Positions 7,718-16,761 of a DNA stretch of 64,000 nt are shown piece by piece. The stretch covers positions 1,887,283 through 1,951,282 of the forward strand of contig NZ_CP072800.1 in assembly GCF_017901155.1 (NCBI RefSeq), given 5' to 3'. The notes below the pieces were generated by a model, which saw only the letters and a list, made by a program, of their open reading frames with translations, was not told the DNA's origin and ran no database searches. This DNA is from Candidatus Thiothrix anitrata (GTDB taxonomy: Bacteria > Pseudomonadota > Gammaproteobacteria > Thiotrichales > Thiotrichaceae). How positions within the stretch are numbered: the first letter of the stretch is position 1; the number at the start of each line of letters is the position of its first letter. The translations under genes were made by a program, and so were the position numbers.

Positions 7718-9343
7718 ATGAAAAAACAGACGTTACAATGTTTAGTGATTGATCGGGATGTAGAAGTAACAGCGTCGCTGGACGCTGCGTTGTGTCATGC
7801 CAATACGCCGCATGAGTTACAGCGGATTGCATCTATGCAATTGCTGATTCCGGCTTTGATCCAAAAACCGCATTTATTGTTTTGTCCACCCGCTCATGCG
7901 GAGTCCATTGCGTTGCTGCTGGAAACGTTGCAACGTCATTCCCCGGATACTTTATTGGTGCAGGTTTCCCATGAAGAGTGGCAGGGTTTAACAAATTGGT
8001 TAGCAGGCGTTGAGTCGTGTGTTTTGCCTATTCATGATGTGGATTATTTTGCGCAGTATGTCGATTTTTTATTGCATTACGCGAGGCTTAAGCATGAGTT
8101 TCGTCAATCTAAGCATTTACTGGGTGTGGCTGAGTTACGTTGCCATTGGTTAGTCGATTATTCGTGGGAGGCGATTGCGTATGTGGCGCAGGGGGGGCAT
8201 CTCTATGCGAATAATGCCTATTTGTCATTATTTGGGTTTGCGTCACCAGCAGCACTGCGGGCTTTGCCGGTGTCGCAATTAGTGGCGACGGATGAGCGCA
8301 AAACTTTTGAAGCTTTGGGACGTGCGGCAGATGTGGGTAATCGTCCGTCCAACCGTGTGTTAATTTCACTGCGTACTTTGACAGGTGAAACCATCCGTGC
8401 CGAGGTGCGTTTTATTCCTGCGGTTTTAAAAGGTAAGCGTTGTTATCAATTGCATGTGCGCCCGTTGGAACGTCCTACGCGGGCAGCAGCGGTGGTGACG
8501 GTTCCGCTCAGCCCGTGGGATCAGGCGTTAACGCCCTCGAAAATGGCTGATCCACAAACACCGATTATGCCTGCGGTTTTAGCCAAGCCTCTCGAACCAC
8601 CACCTTCCCCTTCAGTAAAACTGTCCATGCCAGCCTTGGATGGAATGCAGGAGATGTTTACCCCGGCAATGATCTTACGTGAACGTTTGCCAGCGTTATC
8701 GTTTGCGGAACCGATATTCCAACCACAACCCGGACGGCGTTTTAGTTACTCGTCGTTAGTGCGGCGTTTGCGTGCGGATAATGCGCGTTTCCGTTTGGAT
8801 TATTGGAATATTGGGCAAGCCTTGGTGCATGTATCAGCCCGCAAGTCTTCTCAGCCGCTTTATTGGGTGTTGGTTGGCGTAGGTGAATGGATTTTTAAGC
8901 AAGATGAGGCACGCAAACGCTTAGCGCGATTATTTATGGCTGCACCGCAGGCCGCTGCAAGCATCGTGATAGCGGTGGAGTATCGAGATTGTTTGGCGGA
9001 TATGCGCGCGATTGGTAACGTAAGCAAGTTGCTGCGGCAATTCGGGGTGTTGTTGGCAATTGATAATGTGGTAGACGATAAGCGTTTATTGCCGTTGGTG
9101 CGGGCGTTGAAGCCTGTCTTGGTGCGTTTGTCACCTGAATGGGCGGCGAATGTGACAGTGGATACTGAAGAGGCACGTTATTTGCATAAGTTAACGCATC
9201 AACTGAGTGAGGCGGGGAGTCGTGTCATTATTAGCGGCGTTAATGATGTTGCCACGTTGAATTTGGTGTGCGCCACATCCGCAGCCTATTTACAAGGGCG
9301 CATTGTTAAACAACAGGATGTTCTGCGGGAAGGTGTGAAGTGA
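7718..9343 (+). CDS. PAS and degenerate EAL-like domain protein
   Basis: This protein of about 541 aa starts with a receiver-like alpha/beta segment (QCLVIDRDVEVTASLDAAL) lacking a clear phosphorylation pocket. A PAS domain follows (WEAIAYVAQGGHLYANNAYLSLFGF). After a Pro-rich linker comes a C-terminal half with EAL-fold hallmarks (LLRQFGVLLAIDNV, LKPVLVRLSPEW, SRVIISGVND, AAYLQGRIV). The signature EAL metal ligands are absent, so it is probably a c-di-GMP sensor or scaffold, like FimX-type proteins, rather than a phosphodiesterase. ATG 7718 is favoured over an in-frame GTG at 7682. Its stop overlaps the next gene by 4 bp, indicating coupling with the tyrosine kinase. Confidence 0.65.
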   Translation: MKKQTLQCLVIDRDVEVTASLDAALCHANTPHELQRIASMQLLIPALIQKPHLLFCPPAHAESIALLLETLQRHSPDTLLVQVSHEEWQGLTNWLAGVESCVLPIHDVDYFAQYVDFLLHYARLKHEFRQSKHLLGVAELRCHWLVDYSWEAIAYVAQGGHLYANNAYLSLFGFASPAALRALPVSQLVATDERKTFEALGRAADVGNRPSNRVLISLRTLTGETIRAEVRFIPAVLKGKRCYQLHVRPLERPTRAAAVVTVPLSPWDQALTPSKMADPQTPIMPAVLAKPLEPPPSPSVKLSMPALDGMQEMFTPAMILRERLPALSFAEPIFQPQPGRRFSYSSLVRRLRADNARFRLDYWNIGQALVHVSARKSSQPLYWVLVGVGEWIFKQDEARKRLARLFMAAPQAAASIVIAVEYRDCLADMRAIGNVSKLLRQFGVLLAIDNVVDDKRLLPLVRALKPVLVRLSPEWAANVTVDTEEARYLHKLTHQLSEAGSRVIISGVNDVATLNLVCATSAAYLQGRIVKQQDVLREGVK

Positions 9344-10914
9344 CAATACCACTAATGTCTGGGCCGGTTATTTTAGCTAAGAGTACGCCAGTATTGCCCA
9401 AGGATTCTTGGTGGCGGCGGTTATTGCGTCAGGCCGGGTTGATTTTGAGCTGCGTGTTGTTGGTGGTCGCAGTCACTGTGTATGGTGTGTTGCAATCTGA
9501 GCCGGTTTACCGTGCTGTTGCTACCATGCAGTTTGAAAAAGAGCGGGTTAAAATTAGCGAAACGAATACCTTGGAGCGCAGTAAAATCAGTATGGCGATG
9601 GATGACCCGTTTCTGTACACCCAATATGAAAAACTAAAAAGCCGTGCTTTGGCAGAAAGAGTGATTCGCGAGGTTGATTTGCCAGTAACGGCATTGGTAG
9701 CACCTGATCCGGTGGTTGATTTGTTGGCTAAGTTACAGATTAAACCGCTGGCACGTACCCAATTGCTGAAAATTAGTTATGAAAGCACGGATTCCGCCTT
9801 GGCAGCAGCCTTGGTCAACGGTGTGATGGATACACTAATTAAATTGAACCAAGAGGCACAACCACCGACGATCAGTTTGTTACGTAAAATGCAGACCTTG
9901 CAGGTAGTGAGTGATACCTTTATGCCCTCGCTGGAGGTGGTGGAACGCGCCCGCTTGTATGAGGTTCCTTGGTATGTGCAGCATGTGCGATGGTTAGGAG
10001 TGGCGGTGCTGGGTGGGTTGTTGTTGGGTGTTATGTTGGCCTTATTGCGCGAAAAATGGGGTAAGAAGCCCATGTCAGTTCAAGCATTTCAAGCAATGAG
10101 CGGTTTACCCGTGTTGGGCTCGATTCCACGTGTGCGTGGCTTTACGAAGCGTCGTTTGGTGCAAGGGGCATTGCGCAATCTGGATTCACCGACTGCGGAA
10201 GCTTATCGGGTTGCGACAGCAAATGTACATTTTAGTGGTATCAGTCGCGCACCAAGGATTGTCCTGTTCACGAGTGTTAATCCCGCTGAAGGCAAATCGG
10301 TGTCGGCGGCCTACATTGCTATTCAGCAGGCACGCCAAGGCTTGAAAGTGCTCTTGATTGATGCGGATTTGCGTAAACCTTCATTGCACGGCTATTTGGG
10401 GGTAGCGAATCGGCGTGGTCTAAGTGATTATTTACGCGGTGATGCTGATGTGGCAACCATGACGCAGGCAATAGCAGCGGTCAAAGGCTTGTACTTCTTA
10501 GCCGCCGGGAGTAAAGCGCAACATCCAGCAAATCTGCTTTCGCAAGCGGATTTACCGCAGTTATTGCAACGGGCGACACAATATTTCGATAGTATTGTGA
10601 TTGACGCACCCAGTGTGCTGGGTTTTGCTGATGCGTTGTATTTAAGTGCAGTAGCTGATGCCACCGTGATTGTTGCCAATGCTGAAGCTATTAGCCCGTC
10701 GCGCTTATTGCATACGGTGGAACAATTGCACAGGGTGAAGTCTAATATTGTCGGTTGTTTAATGCTGCGGTCGCCGGAAAATGCCCCAGATTACCGTCAT
10801 TATCGTTTGCATCAACAATATGCTAGCGAGTCTCAAGATGCAGTAGTCCTGATTAAGAATAAACACAAAGGCTTGAACCTGATATTAACTCCGGGTGCCA
10901 ATGCCGTGGTGTAA
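9340..10914 (+). CDS. Wzc/CpsD-type tyrosine autokinase with Wzz-like domain
   Basis: This 524-aa inner-membrane protein has TM1 near residues 29-50, a short Wzz-like periplasmic part, TM2 near 216-235 and a cytoplasmic BY-kinase domain. The kinase motifs are a Walker A-like AEGKSVSAAYIA, Walker A' VLLIDADLRKP and Walker B SIVIDAPSVLGFADAL. The first Walker A position is Ala instead of the usual Gly, but the lysine is kept. The C-terminus carries only a short Tyr group (DYRHYRLHQQY) rather than a long Tyr tail. Such proteins set chain length and export of exopolysaccharide. No glycosyltransferase or Wza gene is nearby. It starts with GTG in a 4-bp GTGA overlap, and its 3' end overlaps the convergent ABC permease gene by 30 bp. 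Confidence 0.8.
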   Translation: MTIPLMSGPVILAKSTPVLPKDSWWRRLLRQAGLILSCVLLVVAVTVYGVLQSEPVYRAVATMQFEKERVKISETNTLERSKISMAMDDPFLYTQYEKLKSRALAERVIREVDLPVTALVAPDPVVDLLAKLQIKPLARTQLLKISYESTDSALAAALVNGVMDTLIKLNQEAQPPTISLLRKMQTLQVVSDTFMPSLEVVERARLYEVPWYVQHVRWLGVAVLGGLLLGVMLALLREKWGKKPMSVQAFQAMSGLPVLGSIPRVRGFTKRRLVQGALRNLDSPTAEAYRVATANVHFSGISRAPRIVLFTSVNPAEGKSVSAAYIAIQQARQGLKVLLIDADLRKPSLHGYLGVANRRGLSDYLRGDADVATMTQAIAAVKGLYFLAAGSKAQHPANLLSQADLPQLLQRATQYFDSIVIDAPSVLGFADALYLSAVADATVIVANAEAISPSRLLHTVEQLHRVKSNIVGCLMLRSPENAPDYRHYRLHQQYASESQDAVVLIKNKHKGLNLILTPGANAVV

Positions 10915-11658
10915 TAGATACATTGCAAAACTGCCTAATAAGACAATAAAACCAATAATTACGCCATAACTGATCCAGATGTTGATGTCGGCAGTACCGA
11001 GGATGCCATAGCGAAAGCCATTAACCATGTATAAGATGGGGTTGGTTAGAGAAGCATGTTGCCAAAAACTGGGTAGTAAACTGATGGAGTAAAATACTCC
11101 CCCTAAATAAGTCAATGGTGTTAATACAAAGGTGGGAATAATGGTAATGTCATCAAAGCTTTTGGCATAAACGGCATTGATCAGCCCTGCTAGAGAAAAC
11201 AGTGTGGCAGTTAATAAGATAATGCTGCTAGTGATCCAAAAGTTTTTTATCTGTAAGTCACTAAACACTAAAGACACGATGGTGACTGCGAAGCCAACGG
11301 CAAGACCACGCGCTATACCGCCAGAGACATAACCTATTAAAATTAACCAATTAGGGGTTGGTGATACCAGCATTTCGGCAATGTTGCCTTGAAATTTTGA
11401 GCCGTAAAATGAAGAAACCACATTCGCGTAAGCGTTGGTAATCACACTCATCATGATCAAGCCGGGAACAATAAATTCCATGTAGCTATAACCATCCATG
11501 TCGCCGATTTGTGAGCCAATTAAATTTCCAAAAATAACAAAGTATAATGCAGTGGTAATAACGGGAGGAATAATCGTTTGCACCCAAATCCGACTAAAAC
11601 GTAATATTTCACGCACCACAATAGTGTAATAGGCTGTCCAGAGTTGCGAGGCATTCAT
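10885..11658 (-). CDS. ABC-2 type transporter permease (YadH-like)
   Basis: This 257-aa protein has about six hydrophobic helices and the ABC-2 family signature MEFIVPGLIMMSV and NIAEMLVSPTPNWLILIGYV. LTPLTYLGGVFYSISLLP lies near the last helices, as in YadH and NodJ-type permeases. It would form the membrane channel of a two-component exporter with the ATPase encoded just upstream, overlapping it by 4 bp. The substrate is not shown; family members export polysaccharides, lipids or drugs. Its 3' end lies inside the 3' end of the opposite tyrosine kinase gene. Confidence 0.88.
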   Translation of the reverse strand: MNASQLWTAYYTIVVREILRFSRIWVQTIIPPVITTALYFVIFGNLIGSQIGDMDGYSYMEFIVPGLIMMSVITNAYANVVSSFYGSKFQGNIAEMLVSPTPNWLILIGYVSGGIARGLAVGFAVTIVSLVFSDLQIKNFWITSSIILLTATLFSLAGLINAVYAKSFDDITIIPTFVLTPLTYLGGVFYSISLLPSFWQHASLTNPILYMVNGFRYGILGTADINIWISYGVIIGFIVLLGSFAMYLLHHGIGTRS

Positions 11659-12581
11659 ATTTTATTGCTCTCCAGTACATCCATGAACAGTTGTTCCAGA
11701 CGATTGGTTTTATTGCGCATACTGCGAATCCCGACAGCGTGCGTATTTAAAAAATCAAATACTTGGTTAAGTGAGTAATGTGTTTTATGAAACGTGACCT
11801 CCAGTGTTAATGAGTCACGTAACTGAAAGTGGCACAAGTTACTGGTAACCGGCAATGAGGTGAGTGGAGCTGCTAAGTCGAATACATAGCTTTCCGTATC
11901 TAAGCGGTTAAGCAATTGCTTCATGCTGGTATTTTCAATCAGTTCCCCACGATCAATAATGCCAATATTGCGGCATAAACTTTCGGCCTCTTCCAGATAA
12001 TGGGTAGTGAGAATAATGGTTGTGCCGTTGGTATTTAATTGCGCCAGAAAATCCCACATGGAACGCCGGATTTCAATGTCAACCCCTGCGGTAGGCTCAT
12101 CCAGAATCAACAAACGCGGCTGATGCACTAAGGCGCGAGCGATCATGAGGCGGCGTTTCATCCCGCCGGAAAGGTGGCGTGCTTGTTCGCGGCGTTTGTC
12201 CCACAAGCCTAATTGATTGAGTAGGCTGGCGGCACGTTCAAATGCTTGCTTGCGTGGTATGCCGTAAAAACCGCCTTGGTTGGCAATGATTTCTTCGACT
12301 GGCTCGAAAATATTGAAATTGAACTCCTGCGGTACTAAACCGATTTGTGCCTTGGCTTGTGTGCGTTGGGTATCAAGATCGTAACCAAAAATCTTGACCG
12401 TGCCCGATGTTTTATTGACCAACGAGCTGATAATGCCAATGGTGGTTGATTTCCCTGCACCATTTGCCCCCAGCAGTGCGAAAAAATCACCTTGCTCAAC
12501 CTGCAAGTTAATGCCGCGTAGCGCGGTAAAACCGTTGTTGTAGGTTTTGTGTACATTTTGAATGTCCAATGCTGCGGTCAT
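11655..12581 (-). CDS. ABC transporter ATP-binding protein (YadG-like)
   Basis: This 308-aa ATPase has Walker A GANGAGKST, signature LSGGMKRRLMIARAL, Walker B LLILDEPTAGVD and the switch TTHYLEEAE. The C-terminal 80 residues form the accessory domain common to YadG/CcmA-type exporter ATPases. It is first in a two-gene operon with the ABC-2 permease (4-bp overlap). The promoter must lie in the 115-bp spacer shared with mtgA. Export direction is inferred from the family. Confidence 0.9.
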   Translation of the reverse strand: MTAALDIQNVHKTYNNGFTALRGINLQVEQGDFFALLGANGAGKSTTIGIISSLVNKTSGTVKIFGYDLDTQRTQAKAQIGLVPQEFNFNIFEPVEEIIANQGGFYGIPRKQAFERAASLLNQLGLWDKRREQARHLSGGMKRRLMIARALVHQPRLLILDEPTAGVDIEIRRSMWDFLAQLNTNGTTIILTTHYLEEAESLCRNIGIIDRGELIENTSMKQLLNRLDTESYVFDLAAPLTSLPVTSNLCHFQLRDSLTLEVTFHKTHYSLNQVFDFLNTHAVGIRSMRNKTNRLEQLFMDVLESNKI

Positions 12582-12696
12582 GTGCGGTTACTTAGCTGTC
12601 GATGGAAAAATTCTGGATGTTAGCATGTTACTAACGAGTAGGGTTTTGCTTGTGACATAATGCCACGAATTGTCCTCCTCGTAGTGTAGTGAAGCG

Positions 12697-13392
12697 ATGT
12701 TCGCAAAAGTTTGGTATTGGTTGTGGCGCATTCCTTTGTATCTATTTTTGGCTCTGTGTGTGTGGTTGCTGGTGTTCCGTTGGGTTCCGGTGCCGACTTC
12801 GGCTTTTATGCTGGCGCAGGATGTTAGCGCGATTTTCAATAAAGACGTGCCGTTTGTACGTCATGACTGGGTAAGTCTCAATGAAGTGCCGTATCACATG
12901 CAAGTGGCGGTGATTGCTTCCGAAGATCAACGTTTTGCGGAGCATTGGGGCATTGATGTGGATGCAACACGTGCGGCTATTGCGAATGAAATGCGCGGGC
13001 GGAGTAAAGGTGGCGGTAGTACGATTACCCAGCAATTGGCCAAAAACCTGTTCTTATGGCAGGGGCGTAGCTACCTGCGCAAGGGCTTGGAGTGGGGTAT
13101 TGCCAGCTTGATTGAACTGTTTTGGTCAAAAGAGCGTATTTTAGAGGTTTATCTCAATACCGCACAGTTTGGTAAAGCGGATTACGGGGTGAGTGCGGCC
13201 GCACAAAATTTGTTGCATAAGCCCGTGGCGAAGTTAAGCGCGGCTGATGCAGCATTATTGGCGGCAGTGTTACCCGCACCTAACCGCCTCAATGCACAAA
13301 AGCCTTCAGGATACGTGCGGGCGCGTCAGGGGCGTATCTTGCGGCAAATGCGCTCGTTAGGTGGTGCGAGTTATTTGCAGAGGTTGGATTAA
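12697..13392 (+). CDS. mtgA: Monofunctional biosynthetic peptidoglycan transglycosylase
   Basis: This 231-aa protein polymerises glycan strands from lipid II at the outer face of the inner membrane. An N-terminal anchor (residues about 11-28) is followed by a GT51 domain with catalytic EDQRF (E76), GRSKGGGSTITQQLAKNLFL and KERILEVYLNTAQFG. There is no transpeptidase domain, so it is MtgA rather than a class A PBP. Length matches the family. It diverges from the ABC exporter genes and its end overlaps the convergent HlyD-like gene by 4 bp. Confidence 0.93.
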   Translation: MFAKVWYWLWRIPLYLFLALCVWLLVFRWVPVPTSAFMLAQDVSAIFNKDVPFVRHDWVSLNEVPYHMQVAVIASEDQRFAEHWGIDVDATRAAIANEMRGRSKGGGSTITQQLAKNLFLWQGRSYLRKGLEWGIASLIELFWSKERILEVYLNTAQFGKADYGVSAAAQNLLHKPVAKLSAADAALLAAVLPAPNRLNAQKPSGYVRARQGRILRQMRSLGGASYLQRLD

Positions 13393-14174
13393 GGCAACAC
13401 CACCCTCGCTGATTCCGACGGGCGCAGTAATTCCTTGGGGTTGCGTTTAAAAATAATGTCCAGTTCGTAGATTGCGCCTTCGGGTTCAATGCGTACCGCT
13501 TCAACACCGCGCCGGTAAACTTTACCACTGCGTGAGCTGCCGTTGGCCAATACTTGTGCGCTGGTTCCGACCGGGTATTGGCGCAGCACATCGGCGGTTA
13601 CCAAGACGCGGGCGAGCATTTGATCATCGGGTGCGAGGCTAATCAGTGGCTGATCTTGTTTGCTGGCGAAAATTACCGCGCCTTGCCAAGTGTTGTTGGC
13701 GGCAACAATCCCGGAAAACGGAGCCTTGAATTCGGTGTGTTCCAGTGCAACCTGCGCGGCTTCCACTGCGGCATTGGCGGACTCGGCTTCAGCTTTGGCT
13801 ACCGCTTGTTTTAATTCTGAATCCTTGAGTTCTTCTTCGGCAATTAAGCCTTTGTCGAACAATTCTTGGGCGCGAGCCATATCGCGCTCACCATCCTCGA
13901 CGCTGAGCTTGGCACGCGCAACGCGAGCTTGTGATTCCAGTAACACGGCTTTTTGTTTGCGTTGGTCGATGCGCAACAATACTTCGCCTTTATTGACGTG
14001 TTGCCCGGCGGTCACTTTGACGGTTTCAATGATGCCGTTTTCCATAACACGCATGTCGATTTTATGCACCCACTCCAATCGACCTTTGAGTTCAAGGGCG
14101 TGTGCAGTGGTGCTGCTAAGCATCAAAAATGGCACTAATAAACAAGCGTAAGCATAGCGTTGACGAGTCATCAT
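13389..14174 (-). CDS. HlyD/RND-type periplasmic adaptor (membrane fusion protein)
   Basis: This 261-aa protein has a signal peptide (LLVPFLMLSSTTAHA), then the adaptor layout. A lipoyl-like half (IETVKVTAGQHVNKGEVLLRID), an alpha-helical hairpin rich in Ala, Glu and Lys, the second lipoyl half (FKAPFSGIVAANNTWQGAV) and a beta-barrel follow. It is short for the family and has no C-terminal membrane-proximal domain. It overlaps the TolC-like gene by 4 bp (ATGA) and follows a periplasmic thioredoxin gene. No inner-membrane pump subunit is encoded next to it, so its partner is unknown. Confidence 0.75.
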   Translation of the reverse strand: MMTRQRYAYACLLVPFLMLSSTTAHALELKGRLEWVHKIDMRVMENGIIETVKVTAGQHVNKGEVLLRIDQRKQKAVLLESQARVARAKLSVEDGERDMARAQELFDKGLIAEEELKDSELKQAVAKAEAESANAAVEAAQVALEHTEFKAPFSGIVAANNTWQGAVIFASKQDQPLISLAPDDQMLARVLVTADVLRQYPVGTSAQVLANGSSRSGKVYRRGVEAVRIEPEGAIYELDIIFKRNPKELLRPSESARVVLP

Positions 14175-15178
14175 TCGGTTTTTTCCTCAGGCTTGGCGGT
14201 GGCGGTTACTAAAGGCCAAACGGGTTTTCCTTGAAGTGCATTGAGTTGTGCTAAGGCAAGTGTGCTACAAAATTGGATTTGCTGCTGTTGCAGGCGCACT
14301 TTGCTTTGTTGCGTCATGGCATCGCCAATGTCAGATTTAACTTCTTGTTCATAAAGGGTGCGGCTACGTTCGAGGTAATAATCCCGCCACAAGGTTTCGG
14401 CTTTATTGCGTTCCGCCGCGACTTTGAAAATATCCAAACGTAACACTAGTTCAAGGATTTGCTGGCGAATTTCCATGTCCAGTAGAGCGCGTTCCGGTGC
14501 GTCAGCATCTTCCAGTAAATCACTCAAATGGTCACTGACGAGTGCGGCGTTGAGCAGTTCTTCCGTGGTTGGCAATTCCGCTGGTGGCGTGGGCAATGTC
14601 GGTGGGTTTAACTCGCTGGGCAGTTTTGCTGGGTTGTTAATGGCTTGCGCTAATAGCGAGCGTGTCAGGCGTTGCGAGGCCACACTAGCGGCTGCTTGCT
14701 GGCGCACAACCTGATATTCCGCGTCCAATTCTGCTACATCCAGCTCAGAAAACTCTTTCAGTTCCATGCGGGTTCTGGTGCGATCCAATGGGATGAAGTA
14801 GACCGCCATGTTTTCATTGTCACGCACCGCGCTGCTGTCTGCCAAAATCACCTCAAAGAAACGTTGCATGATTTCCAAGCGTTGTGCATCGGTTGCGCTG
14901 ACCAGTGAGGTTAATGCGCGATCCCGTTGGTTATCGGGGCTGGTATTGTTGTTGTATGCGAGATTGTGGCAATCCAGATACAATGGGCGCGGTGCTGGAT
15001 GACGTGCTGCAATGTCGGCACTGATTTGGGTGCGCGGGTGTTTCTCCGCAAAGCTCAACGCTTGCTCTAGGCTCAATGGGTCTGGAACTTCGGTGGTTGC
15101 GTGCGTAGGGCTGAGGGGCAGGGTGAGACAGATAAATAGTCCCAGTGCCCGTGTGTTCCAAAACGTTTTATTGCTCAT
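14171..15178 (-). CDS. TolC-like outer membrane efflux family protein
   Basis: This protein of about 335 aa has a signal peptide (ALGLFICLTLPLSPTHA) and then long Ala/Gln/Glu-rich helices typical of the coiled coils of outer membrane efflux proteins (LSLEQALSFAEKHP at the start, ALAQLNALQGKPVWP at the end). It is shorter than classical TolC (about 420-490 aa), and one of the two OEP repeats is poorly conserved. ATG 15178 is chosen; an in-frame ATG at 15256 would add 26 non-signal-like residues. The start overlaps the upstream thioredoxin gene by 11 bp. With the downstream adaptor it may form part of an export path. Confidence 0.6.
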   Translation of the reverse strand: MSNKTFWNTRALGLFICLTLPLSPTHATTEVPDPLSLEQALSFAEKHPRTQISADIAARHPAPRPLYLDCHNLAYNNNTSPDNQRDRALTSLVSATDAQRLEIMQRFFEVILADSSAVRDNENMAVYFIPLDRTRTRMELKEFSELDVAELDAEYQVVRQQAAASVASQRLTRSLLAQAINNPAKLPSELNPPTLPTPPAELPTTEELLNAALVSDHLSDLLEDADAPERALLDMEIRQQILELVLRLDIFKVAAERNKAETLWRDYYLERSRTLYEQEVKSDIGDAMTQQSKVRLQQQQIQFCSTLALAQLNALQGKPVWPLVTATAKPEEKTE

Positions 15179-15764
15179 TTTTGAATTTCGTGAAAGGCAT
15201 TTCTTCGTTTTTACTGGTGGTGATGTATTTGCCGAGTTGTAAGAATTCTTCTGCATCTTTAGTCGCTCCAGTCAAACGGCCGTTTTTGAAAGGTTTGCCT
15301 TCTAGGTCGATAAATTGAAAAACTGGCGTGGCACGTGCGCGAAATTCTTTCAGTGCGAAGTCTTTTTGCGTAGTGGCTTCGCCGCTGAAGTTGGTTAACT
15401 CCAAGTCGCCTTCGACATCGACAGTGATAATACGGAAGTTTTCTTTATAAAAATCCTGAATATCACTGCGATTCAGTACCGTGGTCTTCATGCGGTGGCA
15501 GAAGGGGCATTCGTCCATTTCAAACATGAGAAGCAAGCCCTTTTTACCATCGGTTTTGGCAGTTTCGAGTTCATCCTGCATATCATTGAAGGTTTCATCG
15601 AAGAATAATTTTACGTCACGCGTTTCGATGGCAGCCTGATCTGTGGTTACAGCGGCTGGGGTTGCTGTTTCGGGTGTTGCAGCAGGCGTTTCTGCAACAA
15701 CGGTCGTTGTCAGCCCAAAAGCCAAAAGTGTGGTCAACAGGGTAGTACGTAACACGTTAGTCAT
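15168..15764 (-). CDS. Periplasmic thioredoxin-fold protein with CPFC motif
   Basis: This 198-aa protein has a signal peptide (TTLLTTLLAFGLTTTVVAE), an Ala/Thr/Pro-rich linker and a thioredoxin domain. The active site is CPFC in MFEMDECPFCHRMKT, and cis-Pro is in RARATPVFQFID. It resembles SoxW/DsbC-like thioredoxins that reduce or isomerise disulfides in the periplasm. ATG 15764 directly abuts GGAGG, so an in-frame GTG at 15755, with GGAGG 9 nt upstream, may be the true start. It heads the thioredoxin / TolC-like / adaptor operon, an uncommon grouping. Confidence 0.75.
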   Translation of the reverse strand: MTNVLRTTLLTTLLAFGLTTTVVAETPAATPETATPAAVTTDQAAIETRDVKLFFDETFNDMQDELETAKTDGKKGLLLMFEMDECPFCHRMKTTVLNRSDIQDFYKENFRIITVDVEGDLELTNFSGEATTQKDFALKEFRARATPVFQFIDLEGKPFKNGRLTGATKDAEEFLQLGKYITTSKNEEMPFTKFKNEQ

Positions 15765-15861
15765 CCTCCAAAGGTTTGCAGTTTCGCAGTCTCTTCATCT
15801 TTATAGCCTTATGCTATTGGGAATTTAGGGTGTGTTCAAGCGAGAAAGTTTCAAATAGGTG

Positions 15862-16746
15862 TTATCTAAGGGCAAACCATAACACGAAAGGTATAATGAT
15901 TAAGCTGGCAAGGTTGCCTAGTAATACGATGGAGGCCACGCGCTGCGGTTCTTGTTGGTATTGTTCTGCGACCAATACATTGAGAACGGCGGGTGGTAGT
16001 GCAGCGAAAATCAGCAGTTGTGCGTATTGCGTTTGATCTAAATCTAATAGTGGGCTAATCAGTAACATGCAAGCAATGCTGGCTGCGGGGCCTGCAATCG
16101 CGCCGAATGCACCTAGTTTCCAGTCACGGAAATTCACGTCCAGTAAGCGCACTCCCAGCGAAAACAACAGTAAAGGGATCGACACCTGCCCCAGTAATTT
16201 CACCGTATTGGCTACTGCATCCGGTAAATTTATCTGTAACCCGCTGCATAATAAACCCAATAATGTCGCCTGTATCATCGGCATTTTCAGTAATTGTAAC
16301 GGGCGGGTGCGGTGGTCAAGGATGTAAAACCCAACAGTAAAATGCAGCACCATTTCAATAATAAACAGCACTACAGCGGCTTGTAACGCCTCTTCCCCAA
16401 ATGCAAACAACACTAGCGGGATGCCCATGTTGCCTGAATTGTTAAACATCATCGGAGGTAAAAACGTTTTAAGGTTAAGCTTCAATAGCTGTGCTATCGG
16501 TAGCAGTAATAAGCCCGCACCCAAAACCGCCGCCACACCACCAATCGCTAAATCGCGGTATGCGGGGAAATCGAAAGGTTGGTTAACCAACGCCCAAAAT
16601 ACCAAGAAGGGTGCGAAAAACTCCATGTTGAGGCGGTTGACTACGCTCATGTCAGGGCGGTAGCGATAACCGTAAGCTGCCCCCAACCCAGTACAAGCGA
16701 ATACCGGGAAGATAATGCTAAAAATGCGCAATGCAGTGTCTAGCAC
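15862..16746 (-). CDS. AEC family transporter (auxin efflux carrier-like permease)
   Basis: This 294-aa integral membrane protein has about ten hydrophobic helices and the two-bundle AEC layout, with MFNNSGNMGIPLVLFAFG in the first half and LLLFSLGVRL in the second. Bacterial members move organic acids such as malate or other anions; the substrate cannot be read here. The likely start is GTG 16746. It lies downstream of yhbY on the same strand with a 15-bp gap and may be read through from it. Confidence 0.85.
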   Translation of the reverse strand: MLDTALRIFSIIFPVFACTGLGAAYGYRYRPDMSVVNRLNMEFFAPFLVFWALVNQPFDFPAYRDLAIGGVAAVLGAGLLLLPIAQLLKLNLKTFLPPMMFNNSGNMGIPLVLFAFGEEALQAAVVLFIIEMVLHFTVGFYILDHRTRPLQLLKMPMIQATLLGLLCSGLQINLPDAVANTVKLLGQVSIPLLLFSLGVRLLDVNFRDWKLGAFGAIAGPAASIACMLLISPLLDLDQTQYAQLLIFAALPPAVLNVLVAEQYQQEPQRVASIVLLGNLASLIIIPFVLWFALR

Positions 16747-16761
16747 TGTGCGTAGCTCATT

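Noticed and set aside
15179-15256. 26-residue N-terminal extension of the TolC-like protein
   Set aside because: It lies in the coding region of the thioredoxin gene and would precede the signal peptide; ATG 15178 gives a normal start.
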